Source of the DNA: Rusavskia elegans
Lineage: Eukaryota > Ascomycota > Lecanoromycetes > Teloschistales > Teloschistaceae
Length of the DNA stretch: 64,000 bases
Reading direction: 5' to 3'
NCBI GenBank assembly: GCA_011316305.1
Contig: SAUG01000124.1
Location: forward strand, 1 to 64,000
The notes beneath the pieces were generated by a model. It had not been told where the DNA came from and searched no databases. It was given only the letters and a program-made list of their open reading frames with translations. This document shows, in pieces, positions 46,701-56,927 of this stretch (positions are counted from its first letter, which is position 1; each line of letters opens with the position of its first letter). A program made the translations under genes and the position numbers.

Positions 46701-47420
46701 CGATCTTATCTGCATTCCATACTTGGTATATGTTGCGCCTCGATCAACGAAAGAACCTCGGACGATGGCCATGGGGAAGTTCCTGCGTGAGACTATGAGC
46801 ATGCGGATCAATTTCTCGATACCGTTGACGATGAAGTAGCCACCAAACTCCTCGGACTCTTCCTTTTGCTGCACCAGCTGCGCTGGAGTGCAGTTTTCCA
46901 GGTGGCAGCGATTGGTCTTCAGCATGATGGGGATCTGACCCATGTCGCGGATTGATTCTTGCCATTCCCCAGTGTTCACCCTGTATTCCAAGCGGATCCT
47001 GAGTCTACCCCGATAAGTGGCGTGCCTTTCGCGGCATTCGGCAGGGTATATCTCGCGATTTTTGGTGCTGTACTTGTTGGCCGGAGGGATGGTCGCCTTT
47101 TCCACAAAGACTTCTCGTATCCGCAGACTCAGCTTATTCCCCTGTGTTGATTCCAAGCCTTCCCCATCTTTGACTGTTGCAGCATTGTCTTCGGGTCCTC
47201 GATGCAGGAATGACTTGGTGCCAATGTCCGCGATGCCTGCAGCTAACAGTTGATTGCTCCCAAGCAGAGCATTGAAGGACTGAATGTGAGGTTGTGTAGC
47301 GTCAACCAGGGCTGGGTAAGCTGTATGATCTCTGGGCGGGTTCCGAAAGAGGTTTTCCCGACGCGAAGTGTCGAAGTCTGCAGACCATTGGGTCGTGGTA
47401 GATGTTCGGTGTGGAGCCAT
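43749..47420 (-). CDS. RPA2: DNA-directed RNA polymerase I second-largest subunit (A135)
   Basis: The beta-like subunit of Pol I, which transcribes rDNA in the nucleolus. It is a single exon of 1,223 aa, the family's length. Seen in order: [10 protein letters not shown] near the N-terminus (Pol I-type), [66 protein letters not shown], the active-centre region [38 protein letters not shown], and the hybrid-binding [17 protein letters not shown]. A C-terminal zinc ribbon is formed by CKGCG and CRRCAKR. The Pol I origin is indicated by the [10 protein letters not shown] wording and zinc-ribbon spacing. It is convergent with RTG2, 193 bp apart. Confidence 0.96.
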   Translation of the reverse strand: [1223 protein letters not shown]

Positions 47421-48177
47421 CGTCGGTGAGATTGAAGACTAAATGATCATGCTAAAGGCTGAGCACTTGATGGAGTCCAGAAGTACAGTCATGCTTGATC
47501 AAGGTTCGGTAGGTTGGAAGGCTAGAGTATTTTGTTGATTTGCAAGTTGCTGTCTTCGATCCGTGTACAGCAAAAAGGACACGGCTAAAGTAGCGTGCGC
47601 ATACAGAGTAAGGTAGAGCACATCCAATTGCATATGCAGGGAAACACGCGTTATTAGTAGCAAAGTAGAACAGTAGAGGCATACTCCGTACGCAACGAAA
47701 CCCTGTTAGGTGCTCTGGAGTAATGATTCATATGCAGGCCACAAGCCTTTCCCCCCATTAATATTATTATTCAATGCAACCAAAACGGCCGCAGGGCATC
47801 ATGTGCACAAGCCACCTGTGGCCCGACTGATGGTAACGTCTCGGTCGGGCACACTACCACTACTTCATGGGACACCGTCCACACTCGTTCCTTTGCAATT
47901 ATAATCCTCCCGGTGCAAGGCAGAGTGCATCTGAATTACTACATCCGATATCGTGTGCCGAGGAAGTAGTGAATACCTTAAGCTCGATAAGGTAGGGTTG
48001 AAACCGACTTGGCAGACTACGTCGTTTGTGGCAAGGTCGCCGTCCCACTTAAATTCCACCCAAGGTTCTCAGCCAGTGACCAACGATTGCAGAGAAGCGA
48101 CAAGTGTTCCAGCATCCAGAAGCCACCAGTATCGTGTCCCATCTGGCCCAGCAATTGCCGATATACCCTTCTCAACT
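47421..48177. promoter_or_regulatory. Divergent intergenic region RPA2 / ARL8
   Basis: The 757 bp contain both promoters. Short open frames on either strand have no recognisable similarity. No Pol I-specific promoter box was identified by eye. Confidence 0.45.
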
Positions 48178-49104
48178 ATGGCCGGCTTCTTCAAAAGCAT
48201 CTATGACTGGCTCTTGCGCCTGTTCTGGTATGTCCTGTCCTGTCCTGTCCTGTCCTGTCCTGTCGAAATGCTGTCCTGCTTGCGAACGCATGGGCGGGGA
48301 AAGCAATGTGACCGACGCTACCTTATAAACCTCTGTGATGGCCTTGTAGTGCGGATGTTCCGGCTGACCACTTGAAAGGGCGACGGAGATGGACATCACC
48401 ATGATCGGCTTGCAGAATGCTGGCAAAACGTCCCTTTTGCGTGTCTTGGCGGTAAGTTGTCGCACATTGAGCCTTCTTCTCCAAGCTGATCCACGTTCTT
48501 GTAGGGAGGAGAGTTCACCATTGAGTAAGCCATTGCAGTTTCCGTCTGGGGTGTCAAAAGGATTGCTGACTCGCTTGATCGACATAGCTCCATCCCCACC
48601 GTTGGCTTCAACATGAAGCGAGTCCAAAGAGGTCATGTCACCTTGAAATGGTGAGCCACGTAGACGTCCGCTGACCCGATTGCAATCTCGGATTGACCGT
48701 TGCTAGTTGGGACCTGGGTGGTCAGCCACGCTTCCGATCCATGTGGGAGCGGTATTGTCGAGGTGTCAACGCCATCGTGTATGACGATCCTGATATGTCC
48801 GAAAGGCGGCGATGCTGATTGAGTATCAAGGTATATTGTAGATGCAGCCGACAAGAAAGCTCTGCCGATCGCACGGGAGGAACTCCACGCTCTACTGGAC
48901 AAGCCGGTCCTGGACGGCATTCCTCTTCTTGTGCTCGGCAACAAGTCGGACCTGCCCGAGAAGCTCTCAGTCGATGAGTTGATCGAAGCTCTGGATCTGA
49001 AAGCCGTCTCACACCGCGAGGTCAGCTGCTACGGCATCAGCGCCAAAGAGGAAACGAATCTTGATGCCGTCCTCCAATGGTTAATCAAAAGATCGAGCAA
49101 ATGA
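48178..49104 (+). CDS. ARL8: Arl8-type small GTPase
   Basis: An ARF-like GTPase of the lysosome/vacuole and organelle-positioning clade. Six exons: 48178-48227, 48379-48451, 48505-48524, 48588-48650, 48707-48778 and 48831-49104. All introns are GT-AG and phase-consistent. The product is 183 aa (animal Arl8 is 186). An N-terminal amphipathic helix [17 protein letters not shown] without a Gly at position 2 is typical of Arl8 (no myristoylation). Next come [20 protein letters not shown] (P-loop), GGEFT|I and [13 protein letters not shown] (switch 1), [19 protein letters not shown] (switch 2), [10 protein letters not shown] and [10 protein letters not shown]. The long first intron (151 bp) contains a TGTCC tandem repeat next to its donor. 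Confidence 0.94.
48231..48264 (+). repeat. (TGTCC)6 microsatellite in ARL8 intron 1
   Basis: Six perfect TGTCC units plus a partial TGTC, starting 3 bp after the GTA of the intron donor. Pyrimidine-rich on the transcript. Confidence 0.9.
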
Positions 49105-49923
49105 ATCAAAGGGAGAAGGAAAACGCTGCAAGCTGTCGGAACGTTTGTAACAACGGTCATGTCGACTTTGCAACACTACGCAGGGAAAGAAAACGTTTCA
49201 TCTGAGATGCAACTCAACGCTGACGAAGTTCACGAGGAAATGAAAAGATGTAAGCCAGCGATGGCAGGGTACAGTTTCCCATGCTCGGCGCGTTCTGTCA
49301 TAATATTCTGGATCTCAAAAAGTTTCTCAATCATCTCTTCCCACGCTCTTCTGAGTGCCAAGCGTGGCGATGGGGTATAAGATGCATAAGGTAATTGTGC
49401 TCGTGAATAAATCCGTGAAGAATATCGCCTGAATGAGAGTCGTCGAGAATTGGTCCCTGTTGGCGCAAGATAACATCAAAAGGGGTACATGAAATTTCAA
49501 AAGGATGACTTCGAAGAACAGCAGCTCGACCTTTTTACGACAAGCCAGCTCGATTGTTGACAACTCATCGTGCATATTTAGGGCTGAGATTAGCCTCACT
49601 CGCGTCTTCCTACCCGCGAGCACGGACGACGGTCGTGACTGGCGAGCATGGCTACCTTAGCGCCAAGGCAATGCCAAGACGCCATACCGATATCGTAATA
49701 AATAATAATCTTGCTTTCGCGTCGTTCTTCAAAGGGTCCTATCGCCACATTACACTGCATCGACTGCGCCCCCAAGCATATTCGTATATATTGCTCTGAG
49801 TGTTCTGGGTCTGCGAACTACAACATATTGTCGTCGTTGTTTCTCTTACCGCGCCAGAATCGCCAGAATCGCCAGAATCGCTAGAGACAAACCTTGCTTG
49901 TGCATACCATCCTGTGAATTGTG
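49105..49923. other. Intergenic region ARL8 / RCR-type gene, with 9-bp tandem repeat
   Basis: About 820 bp of mixed composition. Three perfect copies of CGCCAGAAT lie at 49852-49878, about 45 bp upstream of the next start codon. The open frames here have no recognisable similarity. Confidence 0.45.
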
Positions 49924-50579
49924 ATGTCGATCCTCCCTAGGCAATCGTGAGCTTTTCCTTCACCCCTCCACACTGGCGCATCAGTTGCAGCGTGCCCCTG
50001 AGGAGACTCAACATGTTCGAGATCCTCGACTAATTGTATTCTAGATACACATGCCCACGAGGTTACTACTACCGTCGTGGAAGATGCGTCCGCAACACCA
50101 GTGCGTTTAGTTCCTGGGGTCGATGGATTGTCTTAGCTATTGTGCTCCTCGGCGCAGTCTTCATCTTTTTTGTCTTTGCGTAAGTCACCAAAGGACCCCA
50201 GGTCACCGTGTGATCAGCGTTAACGTGGCAAAGATGCATCACCGCACGCCGCCGTCGTCGTCAGGGCATGACACCATTCCGCGGCACCGGATGGGCAGCT
50301 GGACGACCACCGCCTGGCCATGGGCCGGCTCAGTATACCGGCGCTCAACCTCCGCCGAATTACAACGATCAAGGCGCTTACAACCAACAGCCCTACGCTC
50401 CGCCTCAAAATCAGAATTACTACGGCAACAGTGGAGCAAATCAGAGTTATTTTGGCGGGCAGCAGAGCGGGGTGGAGCTCCAGCAGCCGAACAACAGCTA
50501 TCAACCTCCGCGTGGAGGTGATCAAGTGTACAGTCCACCATCCGGACCACCGCCAGGCAAGGACGGTATCATCAGGTAA
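49924..50579 (+). CDS. RCR-type membrane protein (Congo-red resistance / chitin regulation family)
   Basis: Yeast Rcr1/Rcr2 are single-span proteins that affect chitin deposition and plasma-membrane transporter trafficking through Rsp5. Three exons: 49924-49946, 50045-50179 and 50234-50579, giving 167 aa. Seen: a short extracytoplasmic part YTCPRGYYYRRGRCVRN with two Cys, a membrane helix WIVLAIVLLGAVFIFFVFAC, a basic stop-transfer TARRRRRQG, then a Gly/Pro/Gln/Tyr-rich cytosolic tail. The tail holds one PPNY (a PPxY motif, the binding site for Rsp5-type WW domains). The layout is that of RCR proteins. Similarity is mostly architectural, so moderate confidence. Confidence 0.75.
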
Positions 50580-51225
50580 TCGACATCCATGGCGAGGTGC
50601 TGCGAAATGGGATCACGGGAGACAGACTGCCCGTTCGTCTTTGCTTTTGTAGCGACATGCCACGATGGTGGAGTTTGTTAGGTGCTTGTCTCTTTGGCGT
50701 AGCCCGAAGTCTCCTATGATATTCTAGCAACGGAAGGCGGGCAGTCACAGGAGAACAAGCTACCCTGGGCCATCTCTTTATTCTCCTATGGATTAATTAC
50801 CTATCACTCGGCTTGCGCCCTGAACTCACCATGGCAAACTTTCATCGCTCCCGTCAGATGACGTGACCCAGAAGAGCCAAGTCAGCCTATCACTGCTTGG
50901 ATAGGTCTGAGATATTTGGATGTGTTTCTGTTATCGACATCGTTCGAAACATGCAAGACGTGAACTCTGTATACTTGTTTATAATTCAACCCAGCGATTA
51001 GACTGCCACGCCCCCTCAAAATGGACTACGAGTAGCCGAATTTCTGCCTGCGGATATAACGTATCAAAAGTTTCTTTGTTGACTTACCACCGCGCCGGAT
51101 TGCTAATTTTCCCACGATCAACTACTTGGACTTCTTGCAGTCTTTCCTCCCGGTTAGGTCGAGTCAATTTGGTACTACATGCTCAACGTCAAACTCCTTG
51201 ACGGTAAAGGAATCAACGGTCTACC
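50580..51225. other. Intergenic region RCR-type gene / SRC1
   Basis: About 650 bp containing the 3' flank of one plus-strand gene and the promoter of the next. Nothing further was recognised. Confidence 0.4.
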
Positions 51226-53439
51226 ATGGCTTCCACCTCTGATGACGAGTTGGAGTACTTGACTCCTTCATTCGATCCAGCAACCCTCACGGTCCCCAAG
51301 CTACGATCTGTCCTCTTTTCGCATGATATTACCTTTCCCGCGTCAGCGAAAAAGCCGCAGCTAATTCAGCTCTTCAATGAAGAGCTGAAGCCCCAAGCAC
51401 GTAAGATTTTGGCTGCTCGCTCTCACATTCGTCGAAGCAGTAAGGGAATCACCAACGTCCCAAGCAGCCAGGAAAGTACTGTCAACGGCGACGACGATGG
51501 TTCTATGCTACCACCCCCAATCCCGGATACACCTCGTCGGAAACCCAGAATGAGTAGTAGACAACCATCAGAAGATCCTGCTGCCGAACACTCAGCACAC
51601 ACGCTATCGCGAAAACGTTCAACTAAGCATCCTAGGCCATCTGACACGGACACCTCCGAAACCGAAGTCAAGCAGCCTCCGGTGCGTAAGACCAGAAAGA
51701 GCGAAATACATTCGCTGGTAAAGCCCCAAGAGTCGGAAGACAGACCCCTTCGCCCGACGCTAGAGAAGAGTCCCTTCAGCGACGAGAATCCGTTCCAGAG
51801 TGGAAGCTCACCGCCTGCGCCGAGCGACAACCGACGAAAGAGTGCAGGGCCAAGTGCTGATCGGAGGAAGAGTACTTCGAGACGAAGAAAGACCGAAGGT
51901 GTCGCTCTTGCCCCCCATCGTCCACCACAGCAGGACGGAGTCACCGTCCCTTCATCTAAGACCTTTGACCTCTCGGTTGCTCATCACCGCAAGGCAGATC
52001 GGCTGGACGAGCCTTACGAGCAAGTAGAGGCTGGGGAGGATTTTACTCCGGAAGAACAGCTTGAACTTGTCAAAGATCGTGCCGCGCACGGTGGAATCGA
52101 CCTACTTCCGGTGCGGAGGAACAAACGTTCGCGTAATCCAGGCGGCAGCGCGATTCCAAGTTCAGCACCATGGATGGTGATAGTTGCTCTGCTCTCAGGC
52201 TACGCTTTATGGCTCCGCAAGGAAAAGGTTGAGGTCGGATACTGCGGCGTTGGGAAGACATCGGACAGTATTGCCGGACTACGAATTCCAGACTGGGCGA
52301 GCTTGTTGCAGCCACAGTGCGAGCCATGTCCACAGCATGCTTACTGCTACGAGAATATGGACACTAGGTGTGAGCCCGACTTCGTTCTGACGCCGCACCC
52401 ACTATCTCTTGCTGGAGTTGTACCCCTGCCGCCTTCATGCGAACCTGACGGAGAGAAAGCTCGAAAAGTCAAAGTGGTTGCAGATAAGGCTATCGAAGAG
52501 CTCCGGGAGCGAAGTGCAATGTCAGAGTGTGGGACATTGACCGATGAGCAAGGAAGAAGCGTCCGGACTCCAGAGATTGACGAAAAAGACTTGAAGAAGC
52601 AGGTCGCCAAGAGGCGGAGAAAGGACATGAGCGACCGTGAGTTCGAAGACTTGTGGAAGGGAGCCCTCGGGGAGATTGTCGGTCGAGAAGAAGTGGTTCA
52701 GAACAGTGATGGGTAAGTTATCTCCACGGAGTTCTTATGGAAGCACTTTTGCAGCACATACAAAGCACGCCGCCTATATCGTTCTGACATGGCCACTGAC
52801 CAGATCTTCTCTCCCCACCGCAGTCATCGAAACCTCCTTGCCAGCACCTCCCTCGCCCGAATCCCCTTCAGTTGCGGTGTCCGAAGATCCCTCCGCCTCG
52901 CGGTGGCGCGATATCGAATCGAAATTGCAATCCTTGTGATCATGGCATACTCGATCTTCTATGCCCGTAGCCGTATCATGACTCTCCGGAGCGATACCGC
53001 TCGCGTTCCAATGCTTGTATCGACTACGCTCGATCGTCTGGCGACACAAGCAGCATTGTACAACCGAGGTGAAGCGCCTGAAAGCTGGATTAGCATCGGG
53101 CAGCTCCGAGATGACGTGCTGAGAGATGAATTCTCAGCGAAGAGGAGAGAAGCGTTGTGGAAGCGTGTGCGAGCGGTGGTGGAAATGAACACTAACGTGA
53201 GGGCCAGTGAACGCGAGCTTAGAGCCGGGGACGTCAGCAGGGTATGGGAATGGATTGGCAACCTTGGTCTGGTAGATGATGCTTGGGCCGAAGGCGGAAG
53301 GCGGGCGGGGGTGAGATTCAGCCTCAGCGACCAGAGGAGGGACTCTTCCACCCTCACCGGAAGGGTTCTGGAGATTGGCCAGGGCAGCAATGAGATGGCG
53401 GAGAAGAGGCAGTGGGACGAAGGAAGGCCCATCTACTGA
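51226..53439 (+). CDS. SRC1: Src1/Heh inner-nuclear-membrane protein (HEH/LEM-like and MSC domains)
   Basis: An inner nuclear membrane protein of the Man1-Src1 family, linked in yeast to rDNA tethering and nuclear-pore quality control. Two exons: 51226-52712 and 52755-53439, giving 723 aa. The intron is only 42 bp (GTAAGT...TTGCAG). The N-terminal HEH domain is at residues about 16-60 (LTVPKLRSVLFSHDITFP...QLIQLFNEE). A long Arg/Ser/Pro-rich nuclear linker with basic clusters follows, then membrane helix 1 (APWMVIVALLSGYALWL). The luminal MSC domain has Cys pairs (CEPCPQHAYC and CEPD) before membrane helix 2 (IEIAILVIMAYSIFYA). The C-terminal winged-helix-like part (ALWKRVRAVVEMN...NLGLVDDAW) follows. 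A second possible acceptor at 52,803 would change the frame (see findings). Confidence 0.9.
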
Positions 53440-53631
53440 CAAGTCCATGTCTTCGGCACCAGTCTGCGATGCCTTTCTCTGGGCTGTTGGTATGAGCGAC
53501 AGTGGGGAAGCAATTATTGTTAACGACTGGGTCTGGCATGGCTGAGGAGGTGACGAAGAAGCTCACGCGAGTCTCGTTCGATTTGATGGAATCCAGTAAT
53601 TCTGGGTTGAATGTGTGTGGTGTTGTAAATC

Positions 53632-55992
53632 CTAATCTTTCACACCCCATTTCCCAACTTCAGCCATAGCCTCCGGTCCCCCATCCCCTAATCTCTCATC
53701 ACCCAGCAGACCCGCGAGACACTTCCATCCATCCCTACTCCCACCCCACTGAAGCACTTCGTTCCTGAATCTCTGGCCCCCTTCCCGCCTGACGGCAGCA
53801 CCATCCCTCCCACCATCAAACACCTCCTGCCAAACCTTGCCCGCAATGGCCCGGTCGAACAGATAACTATAATACGTTCCCCCATACTCAACCAAATGCC
53901 CAAAGAACCCCTGCGCACTCGTCTCCCGCGGCTCCTTGACACTCCCATACCGATCCCACACGTCCTGCAACACTTTGGTGCTGTCGAACCCGCCTTTCAT
54001 GCTCAGAGGCAGATCGGAATGGTAGGCCTGATCGAGCATCGCGAGCAGGATCTGTTGTTCTGTTTCCACGCCTTGACCTCGACGTTCGATCGCTAGTCTT
54101 TCGGCAATCATTTCATACGGTAGCGGGGCATCGGTTTGCCAGTGCCGTGCGAATAGTTTAAGGACATGGGCATCAGCGGCGAAATGCTCCATTAGCACGG
54201 AGGGGAGTTCGGCGAAGTCTGTGGCGCAGCGAGTGCCGGAGACGACTTGGCAGGCGGTGCGGCCGAGGATGGAGTGGATTGCGTGGCCCATTTCATGGAA
54301 GATGGTTTGCACGTTGCGGAAGGAGAGGAGGGTTGGTTCATTGGAGTCGTTCTGATGGTCGCTGGGTTCCTCGAAATCGCATATCAAGGCGATGGTGGGG
54401 AGTTGATAGGTGGTATCCTTGGAAGAATCGTGGGAGACTGCCATACCGTCATTGATGACTTGCATAGGGTCGAGGTTGGGATGCAACACCGATGCCTCTT
54501 TGACTTCCGAGATGGAGATGTGTCGAGAGCAGCGGAGGGTGAAGTGAGCAGGGTTGGGGCTCTTGCCTGGTCGAGCGAACAGATCGCAGTAAAGGACTGC
54601 GATGCGGCCCTCGTTCTCTTCGATCACGTCGAGACGGCGGACGTTAGGGTCCCATACTTCACCTGGGCATATGGGTACGGGTTCGAAACGAACACCGTAC
54701 AGTTGAGTGAAGAGGCGGGAAAGGCCTTGCATGACGGTCCCTAGTGAAAAGTAGGCGGACATGAAATCCGGTCTTCGGGACCTCGATCTCTGCTTGTTGG
54801 CTTGTTGGGTCTGGTAATAATCTCGGTCCCACGCTTCGATCTGAAGCGATGTGTCTCTGTCTCCCTGCTCAAGCCTCTTTAACAAAAGCATCTCTTCCAT
54901 CTCTTGCTGGGTTTGCAACTCGTTATCCTTCGACAATGCAGAGAGGAAAGAGTTGACAGCAGCTGGTGATTGGGCCAACTTGTCTGATAGGTTCATATCC
55001 GCATAGCTACGATAGCCACTCAGGTTAGCCATCTTTGCGCGAGTCTGCAAGAAATCTTGTAGGGTCTGCAGCTGGGCCTTTGGTGCCGTCCTTCCAGCAA
55101 TATATAGCTTCTGTCGAGCGGCCTCATCTTTCATGGATCGCAAGGCTGTGACAGCCACGGGACCTACTGTCGGAATGGAAATCCCCGTGAGATACCTTCT
55201 CGTAGCGTGCTGCAGCACGAGTGGATCGACATCCTTTAATTGTCGATGTTGAAATGAAATGTTCGACAGCTCAGGGCGCATGTCTTTGATAAATTTGGTA
55301 CCTAGCTGACTGATGCGATTCGAGAAGTCAACAAAAGCCTGTCTTTGCTCGTCGGGCAGATCGATGGCGGATTTAGAAAAGTCCCTGAGCAGTATCTGGG
55401 CCACCATTCTCTCCTCATTGTTCCACCTAGCTTCAATCTTGGGGTCGCCAAGGGCGCCTTCCAGTCTGACTTTCAGATCCGGAGTGGTATTGAGAACGTT
55501 CATGAATTCAAACAGTATGGCGTATGCCTCAGTCGAAGCCTGCCGCCATGAGCTGTCTGGATGCGTGGAGCGGACGAAATCTGCCATATCCAGGACTCGG
55601 CATAGCGAGTCGCTCAAGCGATCGAGAAGATACGGTATATTGCATTGTTCCTCTCCCGTGGAAGCACCAACAACACTCGCAACGAGCTGTTGGCATTTTT
55701 CCACGGTCGCCTTCGAAAAGTCAAGAAAACCCTGTGGGTGGGTTAGGTAACGATTGCCGAACAGCCCTCTGGATTGTGTGGTTGTAGATTCCCTAGCACG
55801 TCGAAAATTGCGCCAGAAGGACTGGGAGTCAAAGACATGGCGTAAGACAGTATCGTCCGGACCCTGTGGAGCACAGGTCTGGCAGGCCGCAGCGAAGGCT
55901 AGACGGCGGCGTGATTGATGCTGAACTGCAATGGAGCCAAAGAGGGTCGGACGAATAGAAGCTCGGTGAAGTCGACATGGTGATATCAGCAT
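53632..55992 (-). CDS. OCT1: Mitochondrial intermediate peptidase
   Basis: An M3-family metallopeptidase that removes N-terminal octapeptides from matrix precursors after MPP. It is a single exon of 786 aa. The N-terminus (LHRASIRPTLFGSIAVQHQSRRR) is a mitochondrial presequence. FWRNFRRARE and GLFGNRYLTHPQGF match the conserved N-terminal region of MIP. The active site FHEMGHAIHSILGRT (HExxH at about residue 565) is preceded by LLSFRNVQTI. It is followed by CATDFAELPSVLMEHFA, which carries the third zinc ligand Glu (FxExxS-type motif). The C-terminal GGTYYSYLFDRAIAGKVW is typical. Intact. Confidence 0.95.
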   Translation of the reverse strand: MLISPCRLHRASIRPTLFGSIAVQHQSRRRLAFAAACQTCAPQGPDDTVLRHVFDSQSFWRNFRRARESTTTQSRGLFGNRYLTHPQGFLDFSKATVEKCQQLVASVVGASTGEEQCNIPYLLDRLSDSLCRVLDMADFVRSTHPDSSWRQASTEAYAILFEFMNVLNTTPDLKVRLEGALGDPKIEARWNNEERMVAQILLRDFSKSAIDLPDEQRQAFVDFSNRISQLGTKFIKDMRPELSNISFQHRQLKDVDPLVLQHATRRYLTGISIPTVGPVAVTALRSMKDEAARQKLYIAGRTAPKAQLQTLQDFLQTRAKMANLSGYRSYADMNLSDKLAQSPAAVNSFLSALSKDNELQTQQEMEEMLLLKRLEQGDRDTSLQIEAWDRDYYQTQQANKQRSRSRRPDFMSAYFSLGTVMQGLSRLFTQLYGVRFEPVPICPGEVWDPNVRRLDVIEENEGRIAVLYCDLFARPGKSPNPAHFTLRCSRHISISEVKEASVLHPNLDPMQVINDGMAVSHDSSKDTTYQLPTIALICDFEEPSDHQNDSNEPTLLSFRNVQTIFHEMGHAIHSILGRTACQVVSGTRCATDFAELPSVLMEHFAADAHVLKLFARHWQTDAPLPYEMIAERLAIERRGQGVETEQQILLAMLDQAYHSDLPLSMKGGFDSTKVLQDVWDRYGSVKEPRETSAQGFFGHLVEYGGTYYSYLFDRAIAGKVWQEVFDGGRDGAAVRREGGQRFRNEVLQWGGSRDGWKCLAGLLGDERLGDGGPEAMAEVGKWGVKD

Positions 55993-56927
55993 GTCCTATC
56001 TGGCACATGAAGGGCCTTCCACCCGAAGTCGGTGAGAAGGTTCTTGCTCTAAATCGTCGCCAGGATCCAGATTACTCAGCAGCATGATGTCAGAGATGGA
56101 CCGGCTCTATGGCACGTGGCTCTGACGTTGTGACGCGTGGAAACAACTGTGGGGTAAAGTACAGGGATGTAAAACTGTTCGACGATTCAAGCCCTTCACA
56201 TCTTCAAACATTGCTCTTGCTCCTAGGAACTTTCAGCCTCGTACTCATTCTCCAAGAAATCTTTCGAAAGACTTGGCCCCCCACCTTCCACAGCTTGTCC
56301 TCGCAATCAAGTCATCAGCCTGCGAAGACCAACAGCATGCCTTCCCCATCCGGCGCATGGCAATCCTTCAATATCCTGGGCTCTTCGAAGCTCAATACCC
56401 CAGATGGGAAGAATCCGTCCGCCTCATCGTCAAAACCAAGCTCGGATCAGCAAGCTACGGGCTCTACGAATTCCAACGACTACCATAAACAATGTGCCAG
56501 GGCACATGACGAGCTCGAAGCAAAACTCAGAGACCAGGAGCTCAATGGAAGATCCAAAGGATGGTAGTTCGACATTGATCATGCAAGTACCATGGACGAT
56601 GAGGGACTGGCTTGAACCGCTGTCGGGTTAGAGCACATTTCGGCATGATCATGGAACAGTCAAACGTCGATCCATTCAAGACCGAGATATCCACCAAGCC
56701 AGACGCTCGTCAAAGATCGAAGGTGCATGATATTCGGAAGTCACTCTGGTAGCTTGTTATTTCTGTACCACCCAACACCCACCTAGGAGGCGCAAGTTGT
56801 CAATCATATCGCTGCTTCGGTCAGTCTTTTAATGTCATCAGTGTCTTCTCGTTTGGTCCATCGGAAACCAGTATTGCTTCCCGGGGACGTCAAGGAAAGC
56901 CTGCTCCTAGACTCAGAGCCACAGTGC
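55993..56927. other. Intergenic region OCT1 / trehalase with one possible small gene
   Basis: About 935 bp. The only candidate coding sequence is the short plus-strand frame listed separately. The rest is non-coding 5' flank of OCT1 and 3' flank of the trehalase gene. Confidence 0.4.
56109..56567 (+). CDS. Possible small hypothetical protein
   Basis: An open frame of 152 codons, or 76 codons from the internal Met at 56337. The upstream part has a hydrophobic stretch (LQTLLLLLGTFSLVLILQEIF). The downstream part is Ser/Asn/Gln-rich with a short helical HDELEAKLRDQELNGRSKGW end. It is not recognised. Its position, divergent from OCT1, is compatible with a real gene, but length and composition are also compatible with chance. 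Confidence 0.3.
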   Translation: MARGSDVVTRGNNCGVKYRDVKLFDDSSPSHLQTLLLLLGTFSLVLILQEIFRKTWPPTFHSLSSQSSHQPAKTNSMPSPSGAWQSFNILGSSKLNTPDGKNPSASSSKPSSDQQATGSTNSNDYHKQCARAHDELEAKLRDQELNGRSKGW

